17,680 nt of DNA, from assembly GCA_030833305.1 (NCBI GenBank), contig JAURHL010000022.1:1-17680 (forward strand), read 5' to 3'. Shown piece after piece: positions 7,850-15,343 of the stretch (positions within the stretch are counted from its first letter, which is position 1; each line of letters begins with the position of its first letter). Under the pieces are notes generated by a model. That model was not told where the DNA came from. It saw only the letters and a program-made list of their open reading frames with translations, and searched no databases. Both the position numbers and the translations under genes were made by a program. Source of the stretch: Acidimicrobiales bacterium (lineage in GTDB: Bacteria > Actinomycetota > Acidimicrobiia > Acidimicrobiales > Ilumatobacteraceae).

Positions 7850-7877
7850 AAACTATCGGGGTCAGCGGAAGGGTCAA
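7850..7877 (-). promoter_or_regulatory. Possible promoter of tRNA-Arg(UCG)
   Basis: On the minus strand TTGACC (7877-7872) and TAGTTT (7855-7850) are separated by 16 nt, placing transcription start a few bases before the tRNA 5' end. The -35 match is good and the -10 match is weak. The -35 overlaps the stop codon of the upstream gene. Confidence 0.35.
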
Positions 7878-8950
7878 TGCCCCTCGGCGAAAACGTGCAC
7901 CAGATGACGGGCCAGCAACTCGTTCAAGTCCTCGACCGTGATGCCGAGTCGCTCGTGGACCGAACTGGCGAAAGTCGCACCGTCGGCGAAGTCGAGAAGT
8001 ACTTGGTGCATCGGAACGAAGCCATACGTCGCCTGCAAGGACTCCCAGTTGAACATCCCCAGCGCATACTTGAAGTAGTCCTGCGTCGGGCCGCACGAGA
8101 CATGAGGCTGGTACATCGATTCGAGCACCTCCACCCACTGATTGACGTCGAATTCGTCGGCACCGGGCTGGTACTGACGCACGATTCCCTTGAAGTTGTT
8201 CCGTTGGCCGACGGACGACCCCCGTTGGGCCATTACGTCGTATTGGAGCGCACCTCCGTACAACGATGCCTGTCCTTCGATGTACCAGCAAGGAACATCG
8301 GCGGGGAATCGTCCGGTCACACTGAACTGATACCAATGAGTCGCTTCGTGATTGACCGTGTTCGCGTTCGGAAGATCCGTGTATTCCGAACCGATCACGC
8401 TGTACTGAAGGATTCGATACTCAGGAGTGCCCGGTCGAAGTGGCTTGGTGTACCCACAGAAAGATCTGGTGGTCAACTTGCAATGGCCGAGCATGTCTTT
8501 ATCCGAATCCCAGTTGTAACCGGCGTCGAGACCCTCTTGTTCGGTGACGAATTGGTACCACCACTTATAGTCCCTCTCGCTCATGATGACCCAGACGATG
8601 GGAGTCACGGCACTGCCCCCCATCGAGGCGAGCCACGGTTTCAAGGCTCGCTCGTACGCGACGATGGCCTCCGTGGCTTTCTCCCGATCCACCGTCGGCG
8701 ACATTACGTGTTCGATCGGAAAGGTCTCCCCGCCCTGGGCCGCGAGATACGCGTCCCAAATATCGGCATAAACGACCTCCCAGTCTTCGGGAACACGCCC
8801 GATGGACGCGGCGGTGGTGGAGGTCGTCGTGCGCGGAATCGATGTCGAAGTTGATGGGGCGGGCGACAGATTCGTTGCTACCCCGTTGCTGCACCCGGCC
8901 ATGACGATGATCAGGGTGGCGGCGACGCGGAGAATCGTCGACGTCTTCAT
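7874..8950 (-). CDS. Lipoprotein with gluzincin-type metalloprotease signature (HEATH)
   Basis: The protein has 358 residues from ATG 8950 (an in-frame ATG at 8962 is less likely). The signal segment ends in MAGC, giving a lipidated Cys20, followed by a Ser/Thr linker to about residue 48. The central region carries HEATH (201-205), an HExxH zinc motif, in the context NHEATHWYQFSVTGRF. Twenty residues after its second His comes WYIEGQASLYG with Glu225, which fits the third ligand of gluzincins (peptidase MA-like). This makes it a likely extracytoplasmic zinc peptidase, although the substrate is unknown. Several Cys residues (for example in LGHCKL, SFCGY and VPCWY) could form disulfides. tRNA-Arg(UCG) follows 34 nt downstream. 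Some membrane-anchored relatives of this fold may be non-catalytic, but here all key residues are present. Confidence 0.75.
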   Translation of the reverse strand: MKTSTILRVAATLIIVMAGCSNGVATNLSPAPSTSTSIPRTTTSTTAASIGRVPEDWEVVYADIWDAYLAAQGGETFPIEHVMSPTVDREKATEAIVAYERALKPWLASMGGSAVTPIVWVIMSERDYKWWYQFVTEQEGLDAGYNWDSDKDMLGHCKLTTRSFCGYTKPLRPGTPEYRILQYSVIGSEYTDLPNANTVNHEATHWYQFSVTGRFPADVPCWYIEGQASLYGGALQYDVMAQRGSSVGQRNNFKGIVRQYQPGADEFDVNQWVEVLESMYQPHVSCGPTQDYFKYALGMFNWESLQATYGFVPMHQVLLDFADGATFASSVHERLGITVEDLNELLARHLVHVFAEGH

Positions 8951-9005
8951 CGGCTCGACCATCGTGCAGACATGAAGAACAATGTAGGTCGAAGCCGCCC
9001 CGGAC

Positions 9006-9045
9006 CGACAGAAAACGGCGACCCGTTGGCCGCCGTTTTCTGTCG
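9006..9045 (-). terminator. Terminator-like hairpin after the tRNA-Arg remnant
   Basis: The 15-bp perfect arms 9006-9020 (CGACAGAAAACGGCG) and 9031-9045 (CGCCGTTTTCTGTCG) enclose a 10-nt loop. Read on the minus strand it follows the degenerate tRNA 3' half directly, as the terminator at 15116-15153 follows the intact tRNA. The T-run lies within the 3' arm. It may be the original terminator of a displaced tRNA gene, or may act in both directions. Confidence 0.6.
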
Positions 9046-9087
9046 CGCACTTGAAGGGACTCAAACCCCAAACTCTGGGTTCCGTAG
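9043..9087 (-). pseudogene. Degenerate 3' half of tRNA-Arg(ACG), possible attachment-site remnant
   Basis: Aligned without gaps to 15155-15199, 35 of 45 bases agree by my count. The anticodon loop CTACGGA (anticodon ACG), most of the T arm (TTTGAGT loop with CCCTT) and the acceptor 3' strand are kept; the encoded CCA is changed to CGA. There is no matching 5' half, so it cannot make a tRNA. A copy of only the 3' half, in the same orientation as an intact gene 6.1 kb away, is what tRNA-targeting integration leaves behind. Confidence 0.65.
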
Positions 9088-9243
9088 GGCTGCACAAAAG
9101 GGTCCTGCTGAACCTCTGGGCGGCGCTTGAGCGCCCGAAACACAAGTCCGATGACGGCGAGAGCTAGGAGACGACTACCGAACTGATCTCCACACGTAAC
9201 CACGGCATCAATGAGTCGAAACTGACTGGAGACATCAGGGGGC

Positions 9244-9272
9244 TTACGACTTCTTAGTCGAGTCCTGAATAT
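9244..9272 (+). promoter_or_regulatory. Possible promoter and dyad upstream of the tandem-TetR gene
   Basis: TTACGA (9244-9249) and GAATAT (9267-9272) are 17 nt apart. A dyad CGACT-TCTT-AGTCG (9247-9260) overlaps the -35 and could be an autoregulatory operator, as is common for TetR proteins. The ribosome site AGGGAG (9292-9297) is 12 nt from the ATG, which is rather long. Confidence 0.3.
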
Positions 9273-9309
9273 TCTGCTACCAAACCTTCTCAGGGAGTTT
9301 GGCATCAAG

Positions 9310-10506
9310 ATGGCTGATACCACCAGAAAATCGAGAACTGATCAAAGTCAAGAAACCGATGAACGTATCGCCCGCGCTGCTATTGAGCTCGTCAACGAGG
9401 TCGGACCCGATCTTTTCACCGTGACTGAACTCGCCCGTCGAATTGGTCTGACCACCGGTGCGGTCTATCGCCGATTTGACTCTGGAGATGACATCCTGAA
9501 GGCGATTTGGTGCGATTGCTGGTCGAGTCTTCGAGGATTTGCCGAAGCCTCGTATTTCGGAAATTCACGCTCCGAATCTGAGTTCGACGTAGCTGTTTCC
9601 GAATTCGTCAAACCTTCGTCGAAAGCACGAGCCGCCGCGTTGATTCTGACGTGCTCCCGTCGCCTCGCATTGATCCACCAACCAGTTAAAGATGACGTCT
9701 GGCAATTCTGTAGTCCCACAGAAGGTACGGATCCCGTCGAGATGGGTTTGAGGTTTTCGAGCCTGAGTCTCGCTCTGGGTCGGTGCCTGTTGTCAGAGGT
9801 CGTGACCGTTGATTCAGACGCAATTCGCGAAATTTCCTGCGCCATGATCGGAACTCCTAGTCCTCACGAGCTGGTCAGGGTGGACTCTTCACCAAGGATC
9901 TATGAGTTGGTCAATCAAGCGCAGATCGACGCTGATCTTCTGATTGCAGGGGTGTCACTCATCTCTCAGGTTGGCTTCGAGGGAACGACTGCCTCTCGAA
10001 TTGCCCGGGAAACCTCAAGGCCGTTTTCGCAGTTCGACAAGCAATTCGGTAGCAAGATCCGCCTCATGGAGCGGCTGGTCGAGAGTCTCATTCCGCCTGT
10101 GTTGGATTTCGAGAACCAGATGAGAGATGCGCAGGGGCCTGTGGACTCTCTTGCTGCAATGAAAAGTTGGAATGCAGTCGAAAACTCGACGGTCAGGAAG
10201 CTCGTCGCGGAAATCGTGCTGGTCGCCAATGTACGAGAGCCCATCCGCAACCTGGTCGCGGCCAAGTTGACGTCCAGGGCTCAAGTGTTATCCGATCTTG
10301 GTGTCGAGGGAATCGGTCTAGTAAGGGGGGCCTGGCACTTCGGAAGTGCCTACTTCGTGGGAATGAGCACTCTCGGGCTGTTGGTCCCCACCGGCGACAT
10401 GGATTTCAGCGGAGCGGTGACGGCCTTGATCTCGATGAGAGACCTGGTCGTCGAAGCAGTCACCGCCCGGTTCCCAGGCGCTCCACCCGCCCCGCAGGTG
10501 TTGTAG
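9310..10506 (+). CDS. TetR-like regulator with two tandem HTH domains in one chain
   Basis: The 398-residue product is about twice the length of a typical TetR protein. The first TetR-type N-terminal domain spans about residues 17-68, with helix-turn-helix LARRIGLTTGAVYRRFDSGDD. A second unit begins near 200 with ASRIARETSRPFSQFDKQFGSK, which keeps the same spacing but is more divergent in the recognition helix. Each HTH is followed by a helical segment that would be the ligand/dimer domain. A single chain could therefore mimic a TetR dimer with two different half-site specificities. Base composition is lower in GC than the flanking genes (roughly 52-58% in sampled lines against about 65%). 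The neighbour downstream, after 86 nt, is a giant surface protein that it may control. Its ligand is unknown. Confidence 0.82.
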   Translation: MADTTRKSRTDQSQETDERIARAAIELVNEVGPDLFTVTELARRIGLTTGAVYRRFDSGDDILKAIWCDCWSSLRGFAEASYFGNSRSESEFDVAVSEFVKPSSKARAAALILTCSRRLALIHQPVKDDVWQFCSPTEGTDPVEMGLRFSSLSLALGRCLLSEVVTVDSDAIREISCAMIGTPSPHELVRVDSSPRIYELVNQAQIDADLLIAGVSLISQVGFEGTTASRIARETSRPFSQFDKQFGSKIRLMERLVESLIPPVLDFENQMRDAQGPVDSLAAMKSWNAVENSTVRKLVAEIVLVANVREPIRNLVAAKLTSRAQVLSDLGVEGIGLVRGAWHFGSAYFVGMSTLGLLVPTGDMDFSGAVTALISMRDLVVEAVTARFPGAPPAPQVL

Positions 10507-10516
10507 CAGAACAGAC

Positions 10517-10545
10517 TTACTCGACATTAGGATAGGCTCTATCTA
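10517..10545 (+). promoter_or_regulatory. Possible promoter and operator of the giant surface-protein gene
   Basis: TTACTC (10517-10522) and TATCTA (10540-10545) are 17 nt apart, a modest match to a housekeeping promoter. A dyad GATAG-GCT-CTATC (10531-10543) overlaps the -10 and would be well placed for repression by the TetR-like protein encoded just upstream. Confidence 0.35.
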
Positions 10546-10581
10546 AAACGGGCCCGAATTTGGCGGGTGCCAACGGTAGAT

Positions 10582-10586
10582 GGGGA
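10582..10586 (+). promoter_or_regulatory. Ribosome binding site of the giant surface-protein gene
   Basis: GGGGA lies six bases before ATG 10593. It favours this start over the upstream in-frame TTG at 10560 and leaves a clean signal peptide at the N-terminus. Confidence 0.6.
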
Positions 10587-10592
10587 CTTCCA

Positions 10593-13500
10593 ATGCGAAT
10601 AATTTCTCGTTTTGTTGTGTCAAGCGTTGTTGTCGGTCTCATGGCGACCACACTCGTCGTCACGCCCACGCGGTTTGATCTGGCTGCGCATGCAGTTGCC
10701 GAACAGGTGGGGCCCACGGGAAGTTGCTCGAACCCCGAAACCGCTACCCCGTATGCATTTCCAACTCCGAGCGCTACCGTCAACGACCTTGGAGTCGTGA
10801 CCGTTGGAGGTCCCTATCCGACCGACAAGTCATTGAGAGCCGAAGTCGAGTTCAGTGGCGCAGGGGTCGAGCCCGAGATATTCACCCACACGCCAACGGT
10901 GTACGAGGCAGTCAATCGACACAATTATTGGGTTCCGAGCGTCTACAAGTTTCGGCCGTCCGTTCCGGGACCAAAGCAGCGTGTGCGCGTGAGATTACGT
11001 GCCACGTTCTGGCTTGATGGGCATCTACTCGACCAGTGCACGAAGTGGTCGGACTACTCGAACTCATTCGATATCAATCCCTCCGCGGCGCAGAACGCAG
11101 TTCCGTTGTGCAATCAGCAGTCGCGGTGGGCGTCCGATGCGTTGGGTCAGATCAGGTATTGGATTCCAGCGACGTCGGTCGTTGAAGAGATCGACAACTC
11201 TCGGTCACCCGTGATTTCGTCGACCCTGAATCGTGACGCCGCAGACAATTCTCCCATTAAGTTCAGCTGTCCGGCGGGCGGGTTGTACAACCCTCAGTCA
11301 ACACTCCGGTCCCTCGTCGTTCTAGGTGACGACCCGTTCACAGCTGGCGATCAGACCTGCAAGGGAACCGTTTCTGGTGTTCAGGAATCACGTCAAATCA
11401 GCCTCCAATTCGGCCAGGTCGGACCGTGCTATATCCATTCGATTCCGTCGGAGATTTACGACAACGTCAATTTCTCAGGCGGTGCTGAAACGATCACGAT
11501 TACGAGCGCACGAACGGAACGGGCACGCTCGGTTCCTAATTGGGGATCAACGATCCGAGTGTTCGTCGGCGCAGTAGAAATCGCGTCAAATTCGATTACC
11601 CGCAATTCTTCTACGTCAGTCTCGTTCACCGTTACAAACGGTCAATTCGCATCTGGACCCCAGACGGTGTTCATCACCGACGAGACTTCTCCTGCATACG
11701 TCACGAGAATCAACATCAAACCAATCACTACCGACATCTATGCCGATTGTGCGATTGGACGTGTCGTCGCACCGAATGAAGTTGAATTCACTTGGTACCC
11801 GGTGACTCAGGAAACATATAGCGAATCGGAGTGTGTCACCTCGTCGAGCGGAACACCGATCGAACCGCGTCCCGGAACCGGCATCAACAACTTCTCGTTC
11901 ACTCGAGGTCCGGTCTATGGAGGTGTATATCCATACAACCAGGGTTATCGCGGAACGGTTGACGGCCACGAGATCCAATCATGGACATCGAGTTTTCACA
12001 CTGACCGCTCCACGCCTTCGGCAACAACAGTCGATACCAGTGGCAATGGGAGGCTTGAGTATTTCCTGGAGGTGAACAACTTCGAGTTCGGCGCGACCCC
12101 CTCGACTACTTCGAACTGGAATTACGACGTTCATCGGGGAATTGTGCAGATCACACCATTGAACCAATCCGCGCTGGTGTTCAAATATCACGGCTTCCTT
12201 GACGAGCAAGTCACAGACAATTCGCTCTCTGGCGACACGACGACTCTCCTGAACTTCGGAGGCACGAACGACGGACGAGGAAATCCTTGGAATGCAAAGA
12301 TCTACGCCGAGAAGACGCTTCTGGAGGTCACCGGAGGTCAGGGAGAGGGACTGATTACCGGAAGCACCGCGTTAGGGAACGGGGCGATCGCCGGCGACAG
12401 CTGTTCGATCACTTCGGACCTCGTGCTGCTCGCAAGCCAGACGACCCCTGGTCACACATTCGAATGCGTCGTCACCATCAAGAAGGCCGCGAGTGGTCTA
12501 TTCCGAGCACAAACAATCACACGTATTGCCGAGATCCGTATCGTGCCCAATGCCGCTGCTATCACTCGGTCGCTCGAGCCTGTCGTCGTCGAAGATGCAC
12601 GGCTGAGGCAGTGGGTGACGTCGGGCACCCTGACCAGCCAGACCGCTCTTGATCTCAAATTCGAGGATGTAGCAACAGGTCAGGACCTTTTCACGAACAT
12701 CATGCACGAAGTTCAGGTAAAAGACATCAATGGCAATTGGGTTCAGTTCAGCTCGTCTGCGGGAACCGGCAAATTCGGCTATTGCGCCACCTCAACGGCC
12801 GCTAACGCGTCATGGGTCTGTGAGAAGTATGGATCATTCGGACAACGTCGCTCCGTGCCCCCTATTACGCCATTCGTGCAGGGACAGGCGTACACGTTCC
12901 GAGTGAAGACAACTGCGTTGTCTCAGCAGCCTGTCTATTCCGATGAATTCGAACTGATCGCAGATTATGCGCCGGCCCCTCTCAATCTCTCACGCACCGG
13001 CGGCACAACAGCGGTGTACCTGTCGTGGGCGCTTCCCGAAACGTCGCTTCCAGCGGGCGACAATGCCGGAGTGAACTACCACCTCAATAACGGGATTGGT
13101 GCCTTCGAGGTCCAGGTGTCGCGCGATGCCGCTTTCACATCTCCTACGACGATCACCGGTCGCGAGTGGGCAACTTCATATACGTGGTCGGACTCGACAG
13201 CAGACTCGTTGAATCCGTATTACTTCCGAGTCCGAGCGATCGGAAACCAACTTGCGAATGGCTCGCAGGGATCCGTCGCGCGGAGTACATGGTCGAATGT
13301 CATCGAATACACCCTCTCCGCTCCGATCATCTCGACTGCGCAGCAAGTCGGTAACCGCATCGAGTTCGAGTGGACGTCCAATCAACCCGTGGCACAGTTT
13401 CCCGTCTGGGACGCTGGACTTTCTCAGTACGTCAACCATGTCGATGGAATCGCTGGATTTCAGTTTCAAATCGTCAATCAGTCCCAAAGTAGGTTCGCCG

Positions 13501-14873
13501 GGCCGTGGGCTGGGTCAATCAACGAACTGACCGTCGACAGATACAGATGGTCGTGCTCGGGAACTCCGCCTCCGGCTGAAAACCCGAACACGCCTGCTCG
13601 GGAGACATCAATGGGTAAATCGCCCGAAGCCGGGGAGTCGTGCCGAGCATCGTTCAACACCGTGTGTAGCGGCTCGAGTTGGCCCGCACCTGGATGTGAA
13701 ATTAGAGGCCTTGAGATTGGCGAGACATATTTCGTCAGGGTGCGGTCATATAACTTCCTCGGCGCCGCGTCAGGGCAACGATTCTCGCCGTGGTCGAACG
13801 TGGAACTGGTGACCTTTGGTCGAGCTCCGCAGGCGCCGTCGATCGAAGCCGATCCGGGCCCATGTCGACTGACTGTTCGCTGGACCCCACCAGCAGACAG
13901 AGGCGGACTGCCGATCGATAATTTCGAAGTCGAATATGTAAAGGTCCTGAGTCAAAATCCGCCGACGTTTGATGAAGCGACGCGTACCGTTTTGAAGTTC
14001 CCCGTGAAGTCGAACAGTCCGGTGAATCAGAGTTCGGACGACATAGAGACGTCCGCGGTGATCACAGACCTTGAAGGTGGATCGTCATATTTCGTGAGGA
14101 GTTTCGTCGTCAATTCCGTCGGTAGGTCGTCTACAGGGCCCAACTCGACTGTGCTCCAATCAGCCGATGGATGTTCCGAAACAGGTGCCCCGACGAGTAG
14201 CTTCCCGGGTGAGGTTGTGTCGTATTTGACTCCTACAGACGAGTCAGACCTACTGACGTCAGGTGACGTCGGTGCACAGCTCTCAATTGACGGAGAATTC
14301 CGAACTGTCGACACTCAAGTAGACGATGGGACATTGTCCGTGGTCGATGACTCCCTCGAGATCACCATGGACCTCGAAGGCCAACGCGGAGAAGTCGATG
14401 CAATTCCGGACGTCGAACTTCAGACTCTTCGTTTCTACACCGACGGCAACGGCGTCGCCTCAGGAACCGGTTTCAAACCCGGAACTATCGCTGAGGTATG
14501 GCTGTTTTCGGATCAGATTTTTCTCGGAAATACAGAGGTGCAGGCTGATGGTTCATGGGAGAAGGTCTTCAGGGTTCCCAGCGACATCGAACTAGGGCTA
14601 CATACCATCCAAGCTGAAGGAGTGACCGTTCTCAACGAGGAGCGCTCGCTGTTGGCCGCAGTACGGGTTGCCGAGGCCCCCGCTTCGGGTTCACCGACGA
14701 ACACAAACCCTGGCGGAGGATCATCCACCGTTACGGTCCCAACGGTCGAGTCCAATCTTCCGACGCGTCCCAGTCTTCCGGCCACGGGACGAGATTTGGT
14801 CTTGTGGCCAGCTGTCGTCATGCTCGGAGGCGCCGCGATTTGCGGTCTGGTGCGTCGGCGCCTCGTTCGGTAA
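10593..14873 (+). CDS. Giant LPATG-anchored surface protein with fibronectin-III-like domains
   Basis: The 1426-residue protein starts with a signal peptide (basic MRIISR, hydrophobic stretch, likely cleavage after AHA near residue 36). Residues 40-790 match no family I recognise; an Ig-like beta segment is plausible around 290-375 and Cys residues are frequent. Fibronectin-III-like domains lie at about 791-905, 908-1069 (with a Cys-rich insertion) and 1072-1190, shown by YYFRVRAIG, YFVRVRSYN and YFVRSFVVNS strands. A further beta domain at about 1275-1360 contains GFKPGTIAEVWLFS and GLHTIQAEG, typical of actinobacterial surface proteins. The C-terminus has LPATG (1395-1399), a hydrophobic helix and basic RRRLVR, a sortase sorting signal. 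It is probably an adhesin or wall-displayed binding protein. GC is lower than in flanking DNA. No sortase gene is in the window. Confidence 0.85.
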   Translation: MRIISRFVVSSVVVGLMATTLVVTPTRFDLAAHAVAEQVGPTGSCSNPETATPYAFPTPSATVNDLGVVTVGGPYPTDKSLRAEVEFSGAGVEPEIFTHTPTVYEAVNRHNYWVPSVYKFRPSVPGPKQRVRVRLRATFWLDGHLLDQCTKWSDYSNSFDINPSAAQNAVPLCNQQSRWASDALGQIRYWIPATSVVEEIDNSRSPVISSTLNRDAADNSPIKFSCPAGGLYNPQSTLRSLVVLGDDPFTAGDQTCKGTVSGVQESRQISLQFGQVGPCYIHSIPSEIYDNVNFSGGAETITITSARTERARSVPNWGSTIRVFVGAVEIASNSITRNSSTSVSFTVTNGQFASGPQTVFITDETSPAYVTRINIKPITTDIYADCAIGRVVAPNEVEFTWYPVTQETYSESECVTSSSGTPIEPRPGTGINNFSFTRGPVYGGVYPYNQGYRGTVDGHEIQSWTSSFHTDRSTPSATTVDTSGNGRLEYFLEVNNFEFGATPSTTSNWNYDVHRGIVQITPLNQSALVFKYHGFLDEQVTDNSLSGDTTTLLNFGGTNDGRGNPWNAKIYAEKTLLEVTGGQGEGLITGSTALGNGAIAGDSCSITSDLVLLASQTTPGHTFECVVTIKKAASGLFRAQTITRIAEIRIVPNAAAITRSLEPVVVEDARLRQWVTSGTLTSQTALDLKFEDVATGQDLFTNIMHEVQVKDINGNWVQFSSSAGTGKFGYCATSTAANASWVCEKYGSFGQRRSVPPITPFVQGQAYTFRVKTTALSQQPVYSDEFELIADYAPAPLNLSRTGGTTAVYLSWALPETSLPAGDNAGVNYHLNNGIGAFEVQVSRDAAFTSPTTITGREWATSYTWSDSTADSLNPYYFRVRAIGNQLANGSQGSVARSTWSNVIEYTLSAPIISTAQQVGNRIEFEWTSNQPVAQFPVWDAGLSQYVNHVDGIAGFQFQIVNQSQSRFAGPWAGSINELTVDRYRWSCSGTPPPAENPNTPARETSMGKSPEAGESCRASFNTVCSGSSWPAPGCEIRGLEIGETYFVRVRSYNFLGAASGQRFSPWSNVELVTFGRAPQAPSIEADPGPCRLTVRWTPPADRGGLPIDNFEVEYVKVLSQNPPTFDEATRTVLKFPVKSNSPVNQSSDDIETSAVITDLEGGSSYFVRSFVVNSVGRSSTGPNSTVLQSADGCSETGAPTSSFPGEVVSYLTPTDESDLLTSGDVGAQLSIDGEFRTVDTQVDDGTLSVVDDSLEITMDLEGQRGEVDAIPDVELQTLRFYTDGNGVASGTGFKPGTIAEVWLFSDQIFLGNTEVQADGSWEKVFRVPSDIELGLHTIQAEGVTVLNEERSLLAAVRVAEAPASGSPTNTNPGGGSSTVTVPTVESNLPTRPSLPATGRDLVLWPAVVMLGGAAICGLVRRRLVR

Positions 14874-15115
14874 GCGTGCGGTCTCCGGGACTGCGAGGGT
14901 CAGTCACAAGGTGATCGACTCGAAATCAGTTCTACGGAGTACGTGCGAACGTTCTTAGCCGTCCTCAACAGCATCGAGTACACACCTGAGCCCGGTCACT
15001 CGGTGCTCATGTTGGGAGTTCGAATCGGTGAACTGATTCGGGGGCGGCGCCAAACGCCATTCGGTCTGTAAACGACCTCGAATTGATGATCGAGGCGAAC
15101 GATGTCTCCGTGCGA
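14874..15115. other. Intergenic region without a recognisable gene
   Basis: About 240 nt between the stop of the giant surface-protein gene and the tRNA terminator. I see no credible open frame. A short hairpin GCGGTC/GACTGC (14878-14894) directly after the stop has no T-run and is too weak to call a terminator. This would be the tRNA-proximal end of the proposed island, where an integrase often lies, but none is present. Confidence 0.5.
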
Positions 15116-15153
15116 GAAAATGACCAGGGGCCCCGAAGGAAACCCCTGGTCAT
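15116..15153 (-). terminator. Intrinsic terminator of tRNA-Arg(ACG)
   Basis: On the minus strand an 11-bp perfect stem (15153-15143 with 15130-15120, ATGACCAGGGG/CCCCTGGTCAT) closes a 12-nt loop and is followed by TTTC. It begins one base after the encoded CCA of the tRNA. Confidence 0.85.
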
Positions 15154-15154
15154 C

Positions 15155-15230
15155 TGGCGCGCTCGAAGGGACTCGAACCCCTAACCTTTTGATCCGTAGT
15201 CAAATGCTCTATCCATTGAGCTACGAGCGC
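15155..15230 (-). tRNA. tRNA-Arg(ACG), CCA encoded
   Basis: The cloverleaf on the minus strand has a perfect acceptor stem GCGCTCG/CGAGCGC, D arm GCTC-AATGGATA-GAGC, anticodon stem TTTGA/TCAAA with loop CTACGGA (anticodon ACG, normally edited to ICG to read CGU, CGC and CGA), T arm AGGGG-TTCGAGT-CCCTT, discriminator G and an encoded CCA (15157-15155). A terminator follows at once. Upstream on the minus strand, TAGACT about 10 nt before the 5' end is a possible -10 element. Confidence 0.96.
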
Positions 15231-15333
15231 AACGCCCACAGTCTACGGGCACCCTCGCGTTGCCACTACCTGTCACAACCCGGCCCGCGGCTCGTTATGC
15301 CTCCCGAGCAGTGCATTTCCACGCACCATGCCC

Positions 15334-15339
15334 AGGAGG
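15334..15339 (+). promoter_or_regulatory. Ribosome binding site of the second LPATG gene
   Basis: A perfect AGGAGG lies four bases before ATG 15344. It rules out the longer in-frame start further upstream and leaves a standard signal peptide at the N-terminus. Confidence 0.8.
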
Positions 15340-15343
15340 CACC

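Larger units (their letters stand above)
8951..9309. other. Intergenic region, 359 nt, no protein gene seen
   Basis: This gap separates the minus-strand HEATH lipoprotein gene from the plus-strand tandem-TetR gene. It contains a terminator-like hairpin (9006-9045), a degenerate tRNA-Arg 3' half (9043-9087), a short GC hairpin (GGCGCT-TG-AGCGCC) near 9125 and a possible promoter for the regulator (9244-9272). I find no credible open frame in it. Confidence 0.6.

Noticed and set aside
7492..7941. 149-residue plus-strand open frame across tRNA-Arg(UCG)
   Set aside because: Its GETRTPNRLIRSQMLYPLSY segment is the well-known spurious translation of the antisense strand of a tRNA.
9088..15154. Integrase, transposase or CRISPR array inside the putative island
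   Set aside because: I looked for recombinase motifs and spaced direct repeats in this stretch and saw none; only the regulator and surface-protein genes are supported.
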